64,000 nt of DNA from Acidobacteriota bacterium (GCA_016196065.1 JACPYL010000027.1:186001-250000), one strand, 5' to 3'; counted from the stretch's first letter, positions 42,915-52,412 are shown. The notes: generated from the letters alone by a model not told the origin. A program made the numbers and translations.

Positions 42915-43706
42915 CTACCTTCCCAGGTTGTTGATTTGCTGGAACATCTCATCCGCGGCTTTCACGACCCGCGAGTTGGCTTCGTACGAACGCTGCGCGA
43001 CAATCATCTGGATAAATTCATCGACTACGCTGACATTCGATCCTTCAATAAATCCTTGCTGTACTTCTCCCAGACCATCGGTGCCGCCGGGCGTTCCGAC
43101 CGTGGGGTCGCCGGACGCGGTGGTGACGAGGAACAGATTTTTGCCGATACTATTCAGCCCGCCCGGATTTGCGAACAGCGCGAGTTGGATATTTCCTACC
43201 TGTTGCGCCGCCTGCTGTCCGACCAGCGTCGCCGAAACCGTGCCATCGGAACCAATCGTGATCGAGGTCGCGCCCTGCGGAATCGTGATCGAAGGTTCCG
43301 GGGCATTGCCGTCAGCCGTAACGACATTGCCTTGGGCGTCGAGATGGAAGGTCCCACTGCGCGTGTAGCCGGTTTCCCCCGAAGGCAGTGTGACCTGGAA
43401 AAATCCCTGGCCTTCGATCGCCAGATCGAGCGGATTGCCGGTGGCGCTCATGTCACCCTGCAACTGGATAATTTCAGAAGCTGCCGAACGGGTGCCAAGG
43501 CCAATTTGCAGCCCGGCTGCCACGGTCGTCTGCTGGGTTGCGGCCGTGCCCGGCATGACCAGGTTCTGGTAGAGCAAGTCCTGGAATTGCAGTCGCCGCC
43601 GCCGGAAGCCGGCGGTGCTGGAGTTTGACAGGTTGTTGGCGATCGTATCCAGATTGAACTGTTGTGCCTGCATCCCGCTGGCAGCGGTATATAAAGCCCG
43701 GATCAT
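42915..43706 (-). CDS. flgG: distal rod protein FlgG
   Basis: 263 residues: MIRALYTAASGMQAQQFNLD, ANNLSNSSTAGFRRRR, LQGDMSATGNPLDLAIEGQG and the C-terminal VSVVDEFIQMIVAQRSYEAN. It makes the outer rod segment. flgA follows after 10 bases. Confidence 0.96.
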   Translation of the reverse strand: MIRALYTAASGMQAQQFNLDTIANNLSNSSTAGFRRRRLQFQDLLYQNLVMPGTAATQQTTVAAGLQIGLGTRSAASEIIQLQGDMSATGNPLDLAIEGQGFFQVTLPSGETGYTRSGTFHLDAQGNVVTADGNAPEPSITIPQGATSITIGSDGTVSATLVGQQAAQQVGNIQLALFANPGGLNSIGKNLFLVTTASGDPTVGTPGGTDGLGEVQQGFIEGSNVSVVDEFIQMIVAQRSYEANSRVVKAADEMFQQINNLGR

Positions 43707-43749
43707 CGCGCCTCCTGAAAGTTGAACTCATCACGCTCATCACAACCAG

Positions 43750-44484
43750 CTACACGTGGGGCAAATCGTTTGCGGCAATGCGGTTGAATTCGGTATGAAA
43801 CAACGACAACGCGCGTTGCATCATCTCCGCTTCGCGTTGCACGGCGATCAACGCCATGACGGCGCCAATGGCATTCACGTTGGACGATTCCAATACACCC
43901 TGGCGAAGAGAAGCTTGGCGCGCCGGCACCACGCTGGCTGCAGGGGCGTTGATCAGCATGTCGCCTTCGGAGACCGGATGAGTACCGGGAGCGAAATCCA
44001 CGACCCGAATCTTCCCCGCCACCGCGCTGTTCACGGATAGCGTTCCGTCCGCACTGATCGAAATCGCGCCTGCCGGGACTCGGATGATTCCGTTCTCTCC
44101 GAGGACCGGATCGCCGTTCGCGGAGATCAGTTCGCCCGTCCGTGCTACGCGGAAGTTGCCATTGCGGGTGTAGCGCGTCCCTTGGGCGGTTTGAATGGCG
44201 AAGAAGCCTTTCCCTTCAATGCCAACATCGAGCAGATTGCCGGTTGTCAGCAGACTGCCGGACTGAAGATCAAGATCGGTGCCTTCGAGCACACCGAAAT
44301 TATTGGTGGCGACATTGAGCACATTGGGAAGGCTGGGCCGCGCGGTTGCGACCAGGCTTTGAAACGACGTCTGCTGACCGCGAAATCCCGTTGTGTTCAG
44401 ATTGGCGAGATTGTGAGCCGCCACTTCGAGCGCCTGACCCTGGGCTCGCAGTCCGGCGCAGGCTGCATAGAATCCGCTGTCCAC
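43750..44484 (-). CDS. flgF: proximal rod protein FlgF
   Basis: 244 residues from a GTG at 44484. The frame runs further back to 44541, but the GTG begins the family-typical DSGFYAACAGLRAQGQ and follows AAGGGAG. Other landmarks: LANLNTTGFRGQQT, GNLLDVGIEGKGFFAIQT and the C-terminal VNAIGAVMALIAVQREAEM. Its ribosome site lies in one arm of a hairpin (see 44494-44513). Confidence 0.92.
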   Translation of the reverse strand: MDSGFYAACAGLRAQGQALEVAAHNLANLNTTGFRGQQTSFQSLVATARPSLPNVLNVATNNFGVLEGTDLDLQSGSLLTTGNLLDVGIEGKGFFAIQTAQGTRYTRNGNFRVARTGELISANGDPVLGENGIIRVPAGAISISADGTLSVNSAVAGKIRVVDFAPGTHPVSEGDMLINAPAASVVPARQASLRQGVLESSNVNAIGAVMALIAVQREAEMMQRALSLFHTEFNRIAANDLPHV

Positions 44485-44493
44485 AGTGTGTTT

Positions 44494-44513
44494 CTCCCTT
44501 GTTGAGAAGGGAG
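44494..44513 (-). promoter_or_regulatory. hairpin over the flgF ribosome-binding site
   Basis: On the minus strand CTCCCTT-CTCAAC-AAGGGAG forms a perfect 7-bp stem; the 3' arm AAGGGAG is the Shine-Dalgarno sequence ten bases before the flgF GTG. It could hold translation low until opened. Confidence 0.5.
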
Positions 44514-44686
44514 ATGCACGCCGGGCTCCAGCGCTCTCCAAGTACGATCCTCCGGGAGAGAGGACTCATGCCTTGTGTGATTTACAGTCAACCACAATGC
44601 GGAATCAATCGGAGGATGCAGTCGCGCAGGCAAATGTTGCCGGGGCATGCTGGGCAAAGATTTACGGCAAAACATCGGGGAATCGT

Positions 44687-45214
44687 TCAGGCGTGAATAT
44701 CGAGCCGGACAATGAGCGGCCAGCCGGCTAATGTGAGCATGACTTCCAAGGACTCGCCGCCTGCCAGGGAATGAAAGCGGTACGCACGGCCGGTCACGAC
44801 GGCGGGCACACTCAACAGGCAAGGCTTGTCGAGGCCGGTAAGTTTATTCTTAAAATTTCCGGCAATCATGTTACAAATCTCACCAATCGCGTCACAGACT
44901 TGTTCTTCGGAACAAGCAGCATCGAGTCTCAGCATGCGGGCGGCAATCTGATGTGCCGGTTGGGCTCCGCAGAAGAAGGTGACCACTCCACGCAACGAGC
45001 CCGCCAGCCCGACCATGGCGGTGAAATTCTCTCCCGCTTCGGCCTGGGATGGCATTGCCTGTCCCAGCGGCCCATCCAGCATGATGTCGAATACTTCCTG
45101 TGCGGCCAATTCAAGAAGAGGCGGCCATTCCTGCTGGTGTGAAGCAGCTGTGGCCTGCGGTTTTGCGCTCAAAGCACTCTGGGCTGCAGCTGGATTTGAG
45201 CCAAGGTCATTCAT
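44687..45214 (-). CDS. cheX: CheX/CheC-type CheY-P phosphatase
   Basis: 175 residues. After a variable N-terminus, the CheX-like domain shows EVFDIMLDGPLGQAMP, SLRGVVTFFCGAQPAH and the phosphatase helix VCDAIGEICNMIAGNFKNKL (E-x-x-N pattern). CheX removes phosphate from the chemotaxis regulator CheY. It is the first minus-strand gene before flgF, 202 bases upstream, so the locus joins motility and chemotaxis functions. Confidence 0.82.
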   Translation of the reverse strand: MNDLGSNPAAAQSALSAKPQATAASHQQEWPPLLELAAQEVFDIMLDGPLGQAMPSQAEAGENFTAMVGLAGSLRGVVTFFCGAQPAHQIAARMLRLDAACSEEQVCDAIGEICNMIAGNFKNKLTGLDKPCLLSVPAVVTGRAYRFHSLAGGESLEVMLTLAGWPLIVRLDIHA

Positions 45215-45303
45215 CTGGGGGATTCATCGGCAGAACCAAGAGGAACCTTTAAAGGCGCGTCGGGAACTTTTTCAAGGGCTCCGGGTTCCGATATGCTTAG
45301 AGG

Positions 45304-45765
45304 ATGACATTGCTCGACGCGCAGCAGTACGATCCCGCGAAAGAGAAACGACGCAAGATCAGGAACATCGTGGCCGTCGTGGCCGTCATTGTTATGGCGC
45401 TACTCGGATGGATGTACCGGAACTGGCCCGAAGAACATGCGGTCGACCGATTCTTTTCGGCCCTGCAAAACAAGAATTACGAAGGCGCGTATGGCATCTA
45501 TTTCCACGACCCGGACTGGCGGCAACACATGCAGAAGTACTCCCAGTACAGCTATTCGGATTTCTATCGTGACTGGGGGCCGGGCGGCGAATGGGGAGTG
45601 GTGAAGTCGCACAGCATTGACTGTCCCGTGCTGCTGCGTTTGATTGGATGTCCGGTATCCACCAACGGAGGAGTGCTGGTGGAAGTGATCGTCAACGATC
45701 GCGCCGATCACGCCCGTATCTTCGTGCAAAAATCGGATAAAACGCTGACGGTCTATCCGTACTAG
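45304..45765 (+). CDS. membrane-anchored protein of unknown function
   Basis: 153 residues: a lysine/arginine-rich start, one membrane helix (NIVAVVAVIVMALLGWMY) and a small extracytoplasmic domain (RFFSALQNKNYEGAYGIYFH, WGVVKSHSIDCPVLL) that resembles an NTF2/DUF4878-like alpha+beta fold. No enzyme motif is visible. It is flanked by oppositely directed genes. Confidence 0.7.
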   Translation: MTLLDAQQYDPAKEKRRKIRNIVAVVAVIVMALLGWMYRNWPEEHAVDRFFSALQNKNYEGAYGIYFHDPDWRQHMQKYSQYSYSDFYRDWGPGGEWGVVKSHSIDCPVLLRLIGCPVSTNGGVLVEVIVNDRADHARIFVQKSDKTLTVYPY

Positions 45766-45794
45766 GCGTGGAGCAGGCCACGGCTCCGAAAACA

Positions 45795-46748
45795 TCAGAC
45801 CGACGTGTCGGAAAATTGCGACAAGGTCTTCTGAAGCGATGCTTCATCGCCCACGGTCAAGCAGGTCTTCGAGCGATCGATCTGCCGCATCAGTCCCCAT
45901 AAGACTTTCCCGGGACCGACTTCGACAAACATATTGATGCCCTTTTCGATCAGCAGGCGGATCGAGGGTTCCCACTGCACCGATCCTGTCACTTGGCGGA
46001 TCAATGCGGCTCGCGCAGGTTCCGCCTCGGTGATGAGGGCGGCATCTACGTTGCAAACCACCGGGCAAGCGGGATTCTGAAAGTCCAGTTTCTGCAGATC
46101 AATTGCAAGGCGGTCTTGCGCGGGCTGCATCAGGGCGCAATGGAAGGGGGCGCTTACGGGAAGGCTGACAGCTTTCTTGGCACCGCGTTCCGTGGCCAGA
46201 TGGATGGCGCGCTGGACCGCTGCCGCATGTCCGGAGACGACGATCTGCTCCGGTGAATTGATGTTGGCAGGCTGGCAGACTTCGCCTTGCGCGGATGCGT
46301 GGCAAATGTCGGTGACCTTGTCGAGCGGCATGCCGAGGATGGCGGCCATCGCACCAACACCGACCGGGACAGCTTCCTGCATGTACTGTCCCCGATTACG
46401 GACAGCGCGTAAGGCGTCCACAAACTTCAATGTGCCGGCAGCGACGTGAGCGGAATACTCGCCGAGACTGTGTCCGACGACGAAGTCTGGTTTGGGGCTT
46501 CGTTCGCGCAACACCCGAAACGCTGCGATGGACGCGGTCAAGATCGCGGGTTGCGTGATCTCGGTCAGCTTGAGCTTGTCTTCCGGTCCCTCAAAGCACA
46601 GTTGCGAAAGTTTGTAGCGCAGGGCGTCGTCGGCTTCCTCGAAGGTCTGCCGGGCGACTGGATAGTTGGCAGCCAGTTCCTTGCCCATGCCGACGGCCTG
46701 AGACCCTTGTCCGGGAAAGAGAAACGCGATAGGAGATGATGAGCTCAT
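45795..46748 (-). CDS. fabD: malonyl-CoA:ACP transacylase
   Basis: 317 residues: FLFPGQGSQAVGMGKEL, the nucleophile elbow VVGHSLGEYSAHVAAG (Ser in GHSLG) and the His of SAPFHCALM. Loads malonate onto acyl carrier protein for fatty-acid synthesis. It ends the DUF177-rpmF-plsX-fabD unit, 24 bases after plsX; fabH, often found here, is absent from the window. Confidence 0.96.
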   Translation of the reverse strand: MSSSSPIAFLFPGQGSQAVGMGKELAANYPVARQTFEEADDALRYKLSQLCFEGPEDKLKLTEITQPAILTASIAAFRVLRERSPKPDFVVGHSLGEYSAHVAAGTLKFVDALRAVRNRGQYMQEAVPVGVGAMAAILGMPLDKVTDICHASAQGEVCQPANINSPEQIVVSGHAAAVQRAIHLATERGAKKAVSLPVSAPFHCALMQPAQDRLAIDLQKLDFQNPACPVVCNVDAALITEAEPARAALIRQVTGSVQWEPSIRLLIEKGINMFVEVGPGKVLWGLMRQIDRSKTCLTVGDEASLQKTLSQFSDTSV

Positions 46749-46772
46749 AGTTGAGATAAGAATGTAGAAAAG

Positions 46773-47798
46773 TTACGGAGTTGTAACCGCTGTTGCCGCT
46801 TGCAGGCCTGTCAGTTCGCGTGCGATGGTTTCGTTTACCTGGCCTTCGGCAAATTCAGAAGCGACGCGAATGGCGTTCTTGATGGCATTCGTGTTCGAGG
46901 ATCCGTGCGTGATGATGCACACGCCTTTCACGCCGAGCAGCGGTGCCCCGCCATATTCGGTGTGATCCAGGCGCTTCTTGAAGTCCGAAAATGCGTTGCG
47001 CGAAAGCAGAGCGCCGACCTGCCGCGTGATCGTACTCTTTAGCGTTTCTTTCAAAACAGCGCGGACCAGTCTCGCTACACCCTCAGAAGTCTTCAGCGCG
47101 ACATTGCCGACAAAGCCATCGGCGACAATCAGATCGACTTCGCCGTTATAAAGATCGCGTCCTTCCACGTTGCCGATGAAATCGATGGGTAGTTGCTTCA
47201 GAAGCTTGAACGCTTCGCGCGTGAGTTCGTTGCCTTTGGATTCCTCTTCGCCGATGGAAAGCAGTCCAACCCGCGGACGTTTCTTGCCAAAAATTGCGCG
47301 ACAGTAGATGTCACCCATGATGGCAAACTGCGCGAGATTCATGGGTTCGCAGTCTACGTTGGCGCCGACGTCGATCAAGACCGCGGCGGTGTTCAGAACG
47401 GTCGGAAACGCGGCAGCGAGGGCAGGACGATCCACGCCGGGAAGTGAGCCAAGTACCATGCGAGCCGTGGCCATCGCAGCACCGGTATTGCCGGCGGTGA
47501 CGAAACCGTCGGCTTTGCCATCGCGGACGAGGCGCAGGCCGACGCGGATTGACGAGTCGCGTTTCGCGCGGATGGCTTCGACTTTGTCGTCCATGGTGAT
47601 GACTTCACTGGCATGGACGACGTCGATGGCTGGCCGCCGTGCGCCGGGATAGCGCTCCAGTTCGGCCTTGAGGACTTGCTCGGGTCCGACCAATAAAACG
47701 CGCGCGCCGTGATGACGCGCCGCTTGCAGGGCGCCTTCGATCTCGGGCTTGGGCGCCTTGTCGGAGCCCATCGCATCCAGAGCGATTACGCTAGGCAT
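46773..47798 (-). CDS. plsX: phosphate acyltransferase PlsX
   Basis: 341 residues: [57 protein letters not shown] and [20 protein letters not shown]. It makes acyl-phosphate from acyl-ACP for phospholipid synthesis. It follows rpmF by 26 bases, the common rpmF-plsX order. Confidence 0.96.
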   Translation of the reverse strand: MPSVIALDAMGSDKAPKPEIEGALQAARHHGARVLLVGPEQVLKAELERYPGARRPAIDVVHASEVITMDDKVEAIRAKRDSSIRVGLRLVRDGKADGFVTAGNTGAAMATARMVLGSLPGVDRPALAAAFPTVLNTAAVLIDVGANVDCEPMNLAQFAIMGDIYCRAIFGKKRPRVGLLSIGEEESKGNELTREAFKLLKQLPIDFIGNVEGRDLYNGEVDLIVADGFVGNVALKTSEGVARLVRAVLKETLKSTITRQVGALLSRNAFSDFKKRLDHTEYGGAPLLGVKGVCIITHGSSNTNAIKNAIRVASEFAEGQVNETIARELTGLQAATAVTTP

Positions 47799-47824
47799 AT
47801 CAAGCTAGGCATTGCGGGAGCAAA

Positions 47825-48010
47825 CTAGGACTTCTCTTTGACCTCAAGAACTTCGCGGCCCTTGTAGTGTCCGCACTTCGCGCAGGCGCGATGCGGCATC
47901 TTCTTCTCGTGACAGTTGGGGCATTCCGACAGGGAATGCTTGGAGAGCGAGTCATGAGCGCGCCGGCTGGCCGTGCGCATCTTGGAATGTCGTCGTTTTG
48001 GATTTGGCAT
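47825..48010 (-). CDS. rpmF: 50S ribosomal protein L32
   Basis: 61 residues, NPKRRHSKMRTASRRAHDSL, with two CxxC pairs (Cys30/33 and Cys43/46) of the zinc-binding form. Located between the DUF177 gene and plsX, as in many bacteria. Confidence 0.96.
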   Translation of the reverse strand: MPNPKRRHSKMRTASRRAHDSLSKHSLSECPNCHEKKMPHRACAKCGHYKGREVLEVKEKS

Positions 48011-48011
48011 T

Positions 48012-48107
48012 TGTGGAAGTTCTCAGTTCTTGGTTCTCAGTTCTCAGTTCCCGACTCTCAGCAGAACGACCTCACTGAGAACCGAGAACAGAGAACTGAG
48101 AACTCAA
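48012..48107. repeat. TTCTCAGTTCTTGGTTCTCAG repeat between DUF177 gene and rpmF
   Basis: TCTCAGTTCTTGGTTCTCAG, CAGTTCTCAGTTCCCGACTC and the complementary CACTGAGAACCGAGAACAGA plus GAACTGAGAACTCAATT make an imperfect inverted repeat. Same word family as 28912-29085. Confidence 0.75.
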
Positions 48108-48659
48108 TTATTGATTCAATTTGTCCCGTATTTCTTTCAGCGCCGACCAGCGTAAGTCCTGAACCGGCGGTACACAGGCGCACGCACCTTCATTCAAGTT
48201 CTGACCGCATTGCGGGCATAAGCCCTTGCAGTCTTCGCGGCAAACCATCTTGAGTGGCAAAGCCAACAACACTTGCTCGCGGACGGCATCTTCCAGCAGC
48301 AACCCTTCGCCCTGGTAATAGCCGATCTCGGCTTCCGCGTCGGTCACCGAAAGTTCGTCGCGTCCAGCGTCGGAACCCAGGGGCCGGTACAGCAAGTCGA
48401 ACTCCCTGGTCAGTTCATGAATCACCGGCTCAACGCACCGGGCACAGTCTGCTTGCAGGCTCGTCGCCAGCTTGCCCTGCAGCCGGATGTCCTGGATGAT
48501 CTTATGCTTGCCGTGATGTTCCTCGACCAGATCTGCCCGTCCCTCGGTGTGCAGGGGAGTCAGTTGTCGCAACTCTGGTCCAAGGTCGATCGCGCCGGGG
48601 CTGTATTGCTCCCGGAAATCGATCGGGTTTGTCTCTAAATCCTTGATTTCGATGAACAT
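48108..48659 (-). CDS. yceD: DUF177 (YceD) protein, 23S rRNA accumulation
   Basis: 183 residues from ATG 48659; GGAGG lies eight bases before, and the frame's extra upstream codons are not needed. Features: LQADCARCVEPVIHELTREF, the acidic middle, and a C-terminal cysteine cluster CREDCKGLCPQCGQNLNEG that probably binds zinc. YceD is linked to 23S rRNA levels and almost always precedes rpmF. Confidence 0.9.
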   Translation of the reverse strand: MFIEIKDLETNPIDFREQYSPGAIDLGPELRQLTPLHTEGRADLVEEHHGKHKIIQDIRLQGKLATSLQADCARCVEPVIHELTREFDLLYRPLGSDAGRDELSVTDAEAEIGYYQGEGLLLEDAVREQVLLALPLKMVCREDCKGLCPQCGQNLNEGACACVPPVQDLRWSALKEIRDKLNQ

Positions 48660-48793
48660 CGGAACCTCCGCCGCCCCCACTCCATACCGCAAAGGCCCGC
48701 GGAAGTGCGCACAGAGACGTAAGTCTCACTGGGAGCAATACTTAAGAATAACGGCCTGAAATCAGGGTGTCAAGGCAGGGACAAAGGCGGTCG

Positions 48794-49078
48794 ATGCTAC
48801 GATTTAAGAGTAACGCCGAACCGAGGAAGCGAGTGATTGTCATCGTGGGAACGAACATTGTGATGGTCCTGTTCGCGATTGGAATTGCGAGCGGGATACT
48901 CCCTCCCAGGACATTCAGCGGGGCGGTCATCGTTCTCCATAAGATGATCGGAATTACTTTGCCCACCGCCGACAAGGAGCGCACCGTGGCGGTGATCTGG
49001 ATCGCGTCCCTGGTCGTGATTACGGACGGCATCCTGCTGATGATGGTTCTTCTTGCCGGCGCCGTGTTCAAAGCCTGA
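48794..49078 (+). CDS. small two-helix membrane protein, unknown
   Basis: 94 residues from ATG 48794 (an earlier GTG-type start at 48767 adds nine codons without a ribosome site). Two helices: RVIVIVGTNIVMVLFAIGIA and WIASLVVITDGILLMMVLLA. No family is recognised. Divergent from the DUF177 gene and 101 bases before rpsA. Confidence 0.65.
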   Translation: MLRFKSNAEPRKRVIVIVGTNIVMVLFAIGIASGILPPRTFSGAVIVLHKMIGITLPTADKERTVAVIWIASLVVITDGILLMMVLLAGAVFKA

Positions 49079-49179
49079 CGGAAGAAAGACGCGCCGAAAG
49101 CGCCGCAAAATCTGGTTCAAATCGCCCACGTGTGGCGGTGTTATCTTAGAAGCGTTGCTGCGGTAAGGATCTACTTCTC

Positions 49180-50874
49180 ATGTCTGATTCCAATACACCT
49201 GAAAACCAGCCCATTCCAGAGGCGACCGAATCGTTCGCCGACGCATTTTCCCAGTACGAGAAGAGTCACAAGCGGAAGCCGGAAGACTCTGGCAAGCCGC
49301 GCGAAGGCACAGTGGTGGCCGTGACTGCAGACTCCGTGCTGGTCGACATTGGATACAAGAGCGAAGGCATCATGTTGCTGGCCGCGTTCGCAAATGACCG
49401 TGAGCAGCCGAAGCCTGGTGACAAGCTGCTGATCTCGGTCAAAGGGCGCAATCCGGAGGGCTACTACGAACTCACGCGCGGAAAAGTGGAACGTCCGGCG
49501 GACTGGGACGCGCTCGAAAAAGCATTCAACGAGAAGACGACGATTGTCGGGACCGTGACCGGTGTGGTGAAGGGTGGGCTGACAGTTGATGTCGGGGTCC
49601 GAGCGTTCATGCCGGCGTCACGCACCGGGACGCGTGAAGCTACGGAAATGGAGAAGCTCGTCGGACAGGAAATTCGTTGCCGGATTACCAAGCTCGACGT
49701 CACCGAAGAAGATGTGGTGGTTGACCGTCGCATCATCTCTGAAGAGGAGGACGTCGCTACTCGGCAGCGCCGCTTCTCGGAATTGAAAGAAGGCGACACG
49801 GTGCGGGGCACGGTGCGAAGCCTCGCCGATTACGGCGCGTTCGTCGATCTCGGTGGAGTGGACGGCCTGCTGCACGTGGGCGAAATCTCGTGGCAACGGA
49901 TTGCGAAGCCCGCTGATGTCCTCAACGTAGGCGATCAGGTCGAAGCGAAAATTCTGAAAATCGAACCGGACAAGCGGCGCATTTCGCTCAGCATGAAGCA
50001 GCTGCAGGCGCATCCCTGGGATGTCGTGCCGGATAAATACAAGACCGGCGAACGCGTCCGCGGCACCGTCACACGCGTGATGGATTTTGGTGCATTTGTC
50101 GAAATCGAACCCGGCATTGAAGGATTGATCCACATCTCTGAAATGTCATGGGCGAAGCGCGTGCGCACAGCCGGCGATGTTGTGAAACCGGGTGAGACGG
50201 TTGAGGCCGTAATCCTTGGCATAAATCCAGCTGAGCGCCGCATTGCTCTTGGATTGAAACAGGCGCTCGGCGATCCCTGGGCCGAGGTCGCGCGCAAACT
50301 CGCCCCCGGTTCCGTGATCGAAGGACCAGTTACGAACATCACCAAGTTTGGCGCATTCGTTCAAACGGCGGAAGGTGTGGAGGGCATGATCCACATCAGC
50401 GAGATCAGCGCCGAGAAGCGCATCAATCATCCCCAGGATGTGCTGAAGGTTGGACAGGTCGTCAAGGCGCAGGTGCTCGCCATCGACCTGGAGAAACGAA
50501 ACATCCGGTTGAGCATGAAGCAGTTGGTGCCCTCGGGATTGGATGAGTACATCGTCGAGCATCAGGAAGGCGATGTTGTGACGGGCCGGATGGTCGAAGT
50601 GTCGGGCGAACACGCAAAAGTGGAATTGGGGGAGGGCGTTCTGGCAGCTTGTCGCATGGATTCGAACCCTGCTGCGAAAGCGGCACCGGCGGCGCTTCCG
50701 TCGTCAGGGAAGGCAGATTTATCTTCGTTGGGCTCGATGTTGCAGGCACGATGGAAGACCGGTCCACCTGCAGCCGAGACCAAGCCGGAGAGCGCTCGGA
50801 GCGGGCAGATTCGTAAATTCAAGATCACGAAACTCGACAAAGAAGCCAAAAAGATTGAATTGGAGTTTGCGTAG
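49180..50874 (+). CDS. rpsA: 30S ribosomal protein S1
   Basis: 564 residues. After an acidic N-terminal tail come S1/OB repeats at about 42-108, 125-190, 208-275, 293-360, 378-447 and a degenerate last unit, with typical ends such as DYGAFVDLGGVDGLLHVGEI and DFGAFVEIEPGIEGLIHISE. It binds mRNA at the small subunit. The spacing of SLSMKQL/IRLSMKQL repeats is regular. After 535 the tail is basic (FKITKLDKEAKKIELEF). Confidence 0.95.
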   Translation: MSDSNTPENQPIPEATESFADAFSQYEKSHKRKPEDSGKPREGTVVAVTADSVLVDIGYKSEGIMLLAAFANDREQPKPGDKLLISVKGRNPEGYYELTRGKVERPADWDALEKAFNEKTTIVGTVTGVVKGGLTVDVGVRAFMPASRTGTREATEMEKLVGQEIRCRITKLDVTEEDVVVDRRIISEEEDVATRQRRFSELKEGDTVRGTVRSLADYGAFVDLGGVDGLLHVGEISWQRIAKPADVLNVGDQVEAKILKIEPDKRRISLSMKQLQAHPWDVVPDKYKTGERVRGTVTRVMDFGAFVEIEPGIEGLIHISEMSWAKRVRTAGDVVKPGETVEAVILGINPAERRIALGLKQALGDPWAEVARKLAPGSVIEGPVTNITKFGAFVQTAEGVEGMIHISEISAEKRINHPQDVLKVGQVVKAQVLAIDLEKRNIRLSMKQLVPSGLDEYIVEHQEGDVVTGRMVEVSGEHAKVELGEGVLAACRMDSNPAAKAAPAALPSSGKADLSSLGSMLQARWKTGPPAAETKPESARSGQIRKFKITKLDKEAKKIELEFA

Positions 50875-50902
50875 GACCAAATCCCACGCGTAGCACGGGT
50901 AT

Positions 50903-50945
50903 CTTGCCGGCAGGTGGGGGCGAGATACTCTGCCCCCACAACTGC
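50903..50945. other. weak GGGGGC hairpin after rpsA
   Basis: GTGGGGGCGAGATACTCTGCCCCCAC holds a 9-bp stem (GTGGGGGC/GCCCCCAC) with an 8-base loop but no T-run; likely ends or stabilises the rpsA transcript, and separates it from the convergent ferritin-like gene. Confidence 0.5.
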
Positions 50946-50994
50946 CGCCGGGACGACGCCGCCGCTACGGTCGACCCGATTCCACTGATCTTCT

Positions 50995-52179
50995 TTACTG
51001 CCGCACGGCAAGATCCGCTTGCGTCGCCAACGTCTTCATGAATTTGAAGAACTCCTTCGACTGGCCAATGAACAGACCGTCTGCCGTTAAAGCTCTCACC
51101 GCGCCCATGGCCGCGCCCTTGGTCGCGGTTGGACGGATGATCGAACATGCAGGGAGCTTCCTGCTTAGGAAAGCAGTGGGCTCGGGCATGATCAGGTTGG
51201 TCTGAAAATCTTCGCCGCCCAGCGGAGGAGCATTCAGGTCGGGGAACGTCACGGTTAGCCCAGTCACGGGATCCACGACGCTCAAAGGCGGCGCGTTGCC
51301 TGCTTTGTCGGACCATGTCTGGAAATGACAGATCTCCGTTCCGCCGATGCTGAGCACGATGCGCAGCACTTCCAGGCTGGTTACTCTCTGTGCAAGCATG
51401 GCGTAGAGACTGGTGCCGCCCTGTTCGATCGTCGCAAAGTGGAACCCCGCAGTGTTCGCGATCGCCTGCGTGAGATCCGAGATGTGGTGTGGCTTCGAGG
51501 GATCCGGCTGCACGTCGTCATCCGTCCGTGGAATTGCCGGGTGCTGCCCCATGGCAATACTCGGAACGGCTTGCATGAAGGTGTCGCCGAGATCGGGATT
51601 GCCGGTGCGGCTGCGATAGCGGGTAAACCAGGTGGTATCGACGGAAAGCTGCATCAGGTTTGTAAGGCGGCCAATCTGCTGCGCGCCCGTGGCCTGGCTG
51701 CTGGGCAGATTCCGGAATTGCTCGAGACTCACCGGCTCCGCGCCCTTCGAAACCAGATAGGCATTGATGAAGACCTCGTGAGTTAGCTCGTCTTCGGTAT
51801 TGTCATGAATGTACTGGGGCATGTCTTCGTCGAGGATTTCGAGTCCGCTGGTATAGAGCTTGCTGCCGCTGCCGCCCGGAACCTCGCTGTCCTGGATGCC
51901 GCCGAGTTCGTTGTACTGCTGCCAGAGATCGGTCTCAAGAATCTCCGCCGCAGCCAGAAAACGCAGGATGGCTACGTCTCCGACTGTAATGATATCGCTG
52001 CGTTCCTGCGCTTGAGCCATGGTTGACAGTAGTGAGCTCGTCGACAGTGCTGTGCCGACAACGCCCAGTCCCTTGAGGAAAGAACGCCGTTGGACGCTCG
52101 GCGCTGAATATGCGGATTCGCTGTGGGAAGTAGATTCAGGTGCTATCGGTGTAGTGGCTGGGAGGATTTCGCGTGCCAT
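50995..52179 (-). CDS. Tat-exported ferritin-like protein
   Basis: 394 residues. The N-terminus has a twin-arginine signal (QRRSFLKGLGVVGTALSTSS, then AQAQERS). The mature part is a four-helix ferritin-like domain with the expected carboxylate ligands: AEILETDLWQQY, EDELTHEVF (E-x-x-H), ATIEQGGTSLYA and GGTEICHFQTW (E-x-x-H). It is probably a periplasmic di-iron or metal-storing protein; the particular reaction is unknown. Family members with this Tat-ferritin layout are common in soil bacteria. Confidence 0.82.
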   Translation of the reverse strand: MAREILPATTPIAPESTSHSESAYSAPSVQRRSFLKGLGVVGTALSTSSLLSTMAQAQERSDIITVGDVAILRFLAAAEILETDLWQQYNELGGIQDSEVPGGSGSKLYTSGLEILDEDMPQYIHDNTEDELTHEVFINAYLVSKGAEPVSLEQFRNLPSSQATGAQQIGRLTNLMQLSVDTTWFTRYRSRTGNPDLGDTFMQAVPSIAMGQHPAIPRTDDDVQPDPSKPHHISDLTQAIANTAGFHFATIEQGGTSLYAMLAQRVTSLEVLRIVLSIGGTEICHFQTWSDKAGNAPPLSVVDPVTGLTVTFPDLNAPPLGGEDFQTNLIMPEPTAFLSRKLPACSIIRPTATKGAAMGAVRALTADGLFIGQSKEFFKFMKTLATQADLAVRQ

Positions 52180-52406
52180 TTTTACACTCCAATCGTATTG
52201 ATGGTGCGGTGATTTGGTTCCGCAGTTTCGATCTGAGGGGCAGCTTATCTACGCCACGAGTGCCGAGTGTCATGTGCACGTCAAAGGTCTGTAAAAGTCC
52301 GCGCCAGAGATTTCTGCGCCAGCAGACGTGGCGGAGACTTCATCTCCAATACATCGCCGTCCGGGCCTCGGTGCGCTTTAATCGCCAGTGAACACAGGCC
52401 TTCCGC

Positions 52407-52412
52407 TATACT
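52407..52412 (+). promoter_or_regulatory. -10 box (TATACT) of the crcB transcript
   Basis: TATACT is followed seven bases later by the first base of the riboswitch, so the RNA would start right at the aptamer. A matching -35 at the usual distance is weak (GCCAGT). Confidence 0.5.

Noticed and set aside
44514-44686. Sigma-54 promoter before flgF
   Set aside because: CCGGCAACATTTGCC was considered, but the GG-GC spacing is 8 instead of 10 bases.
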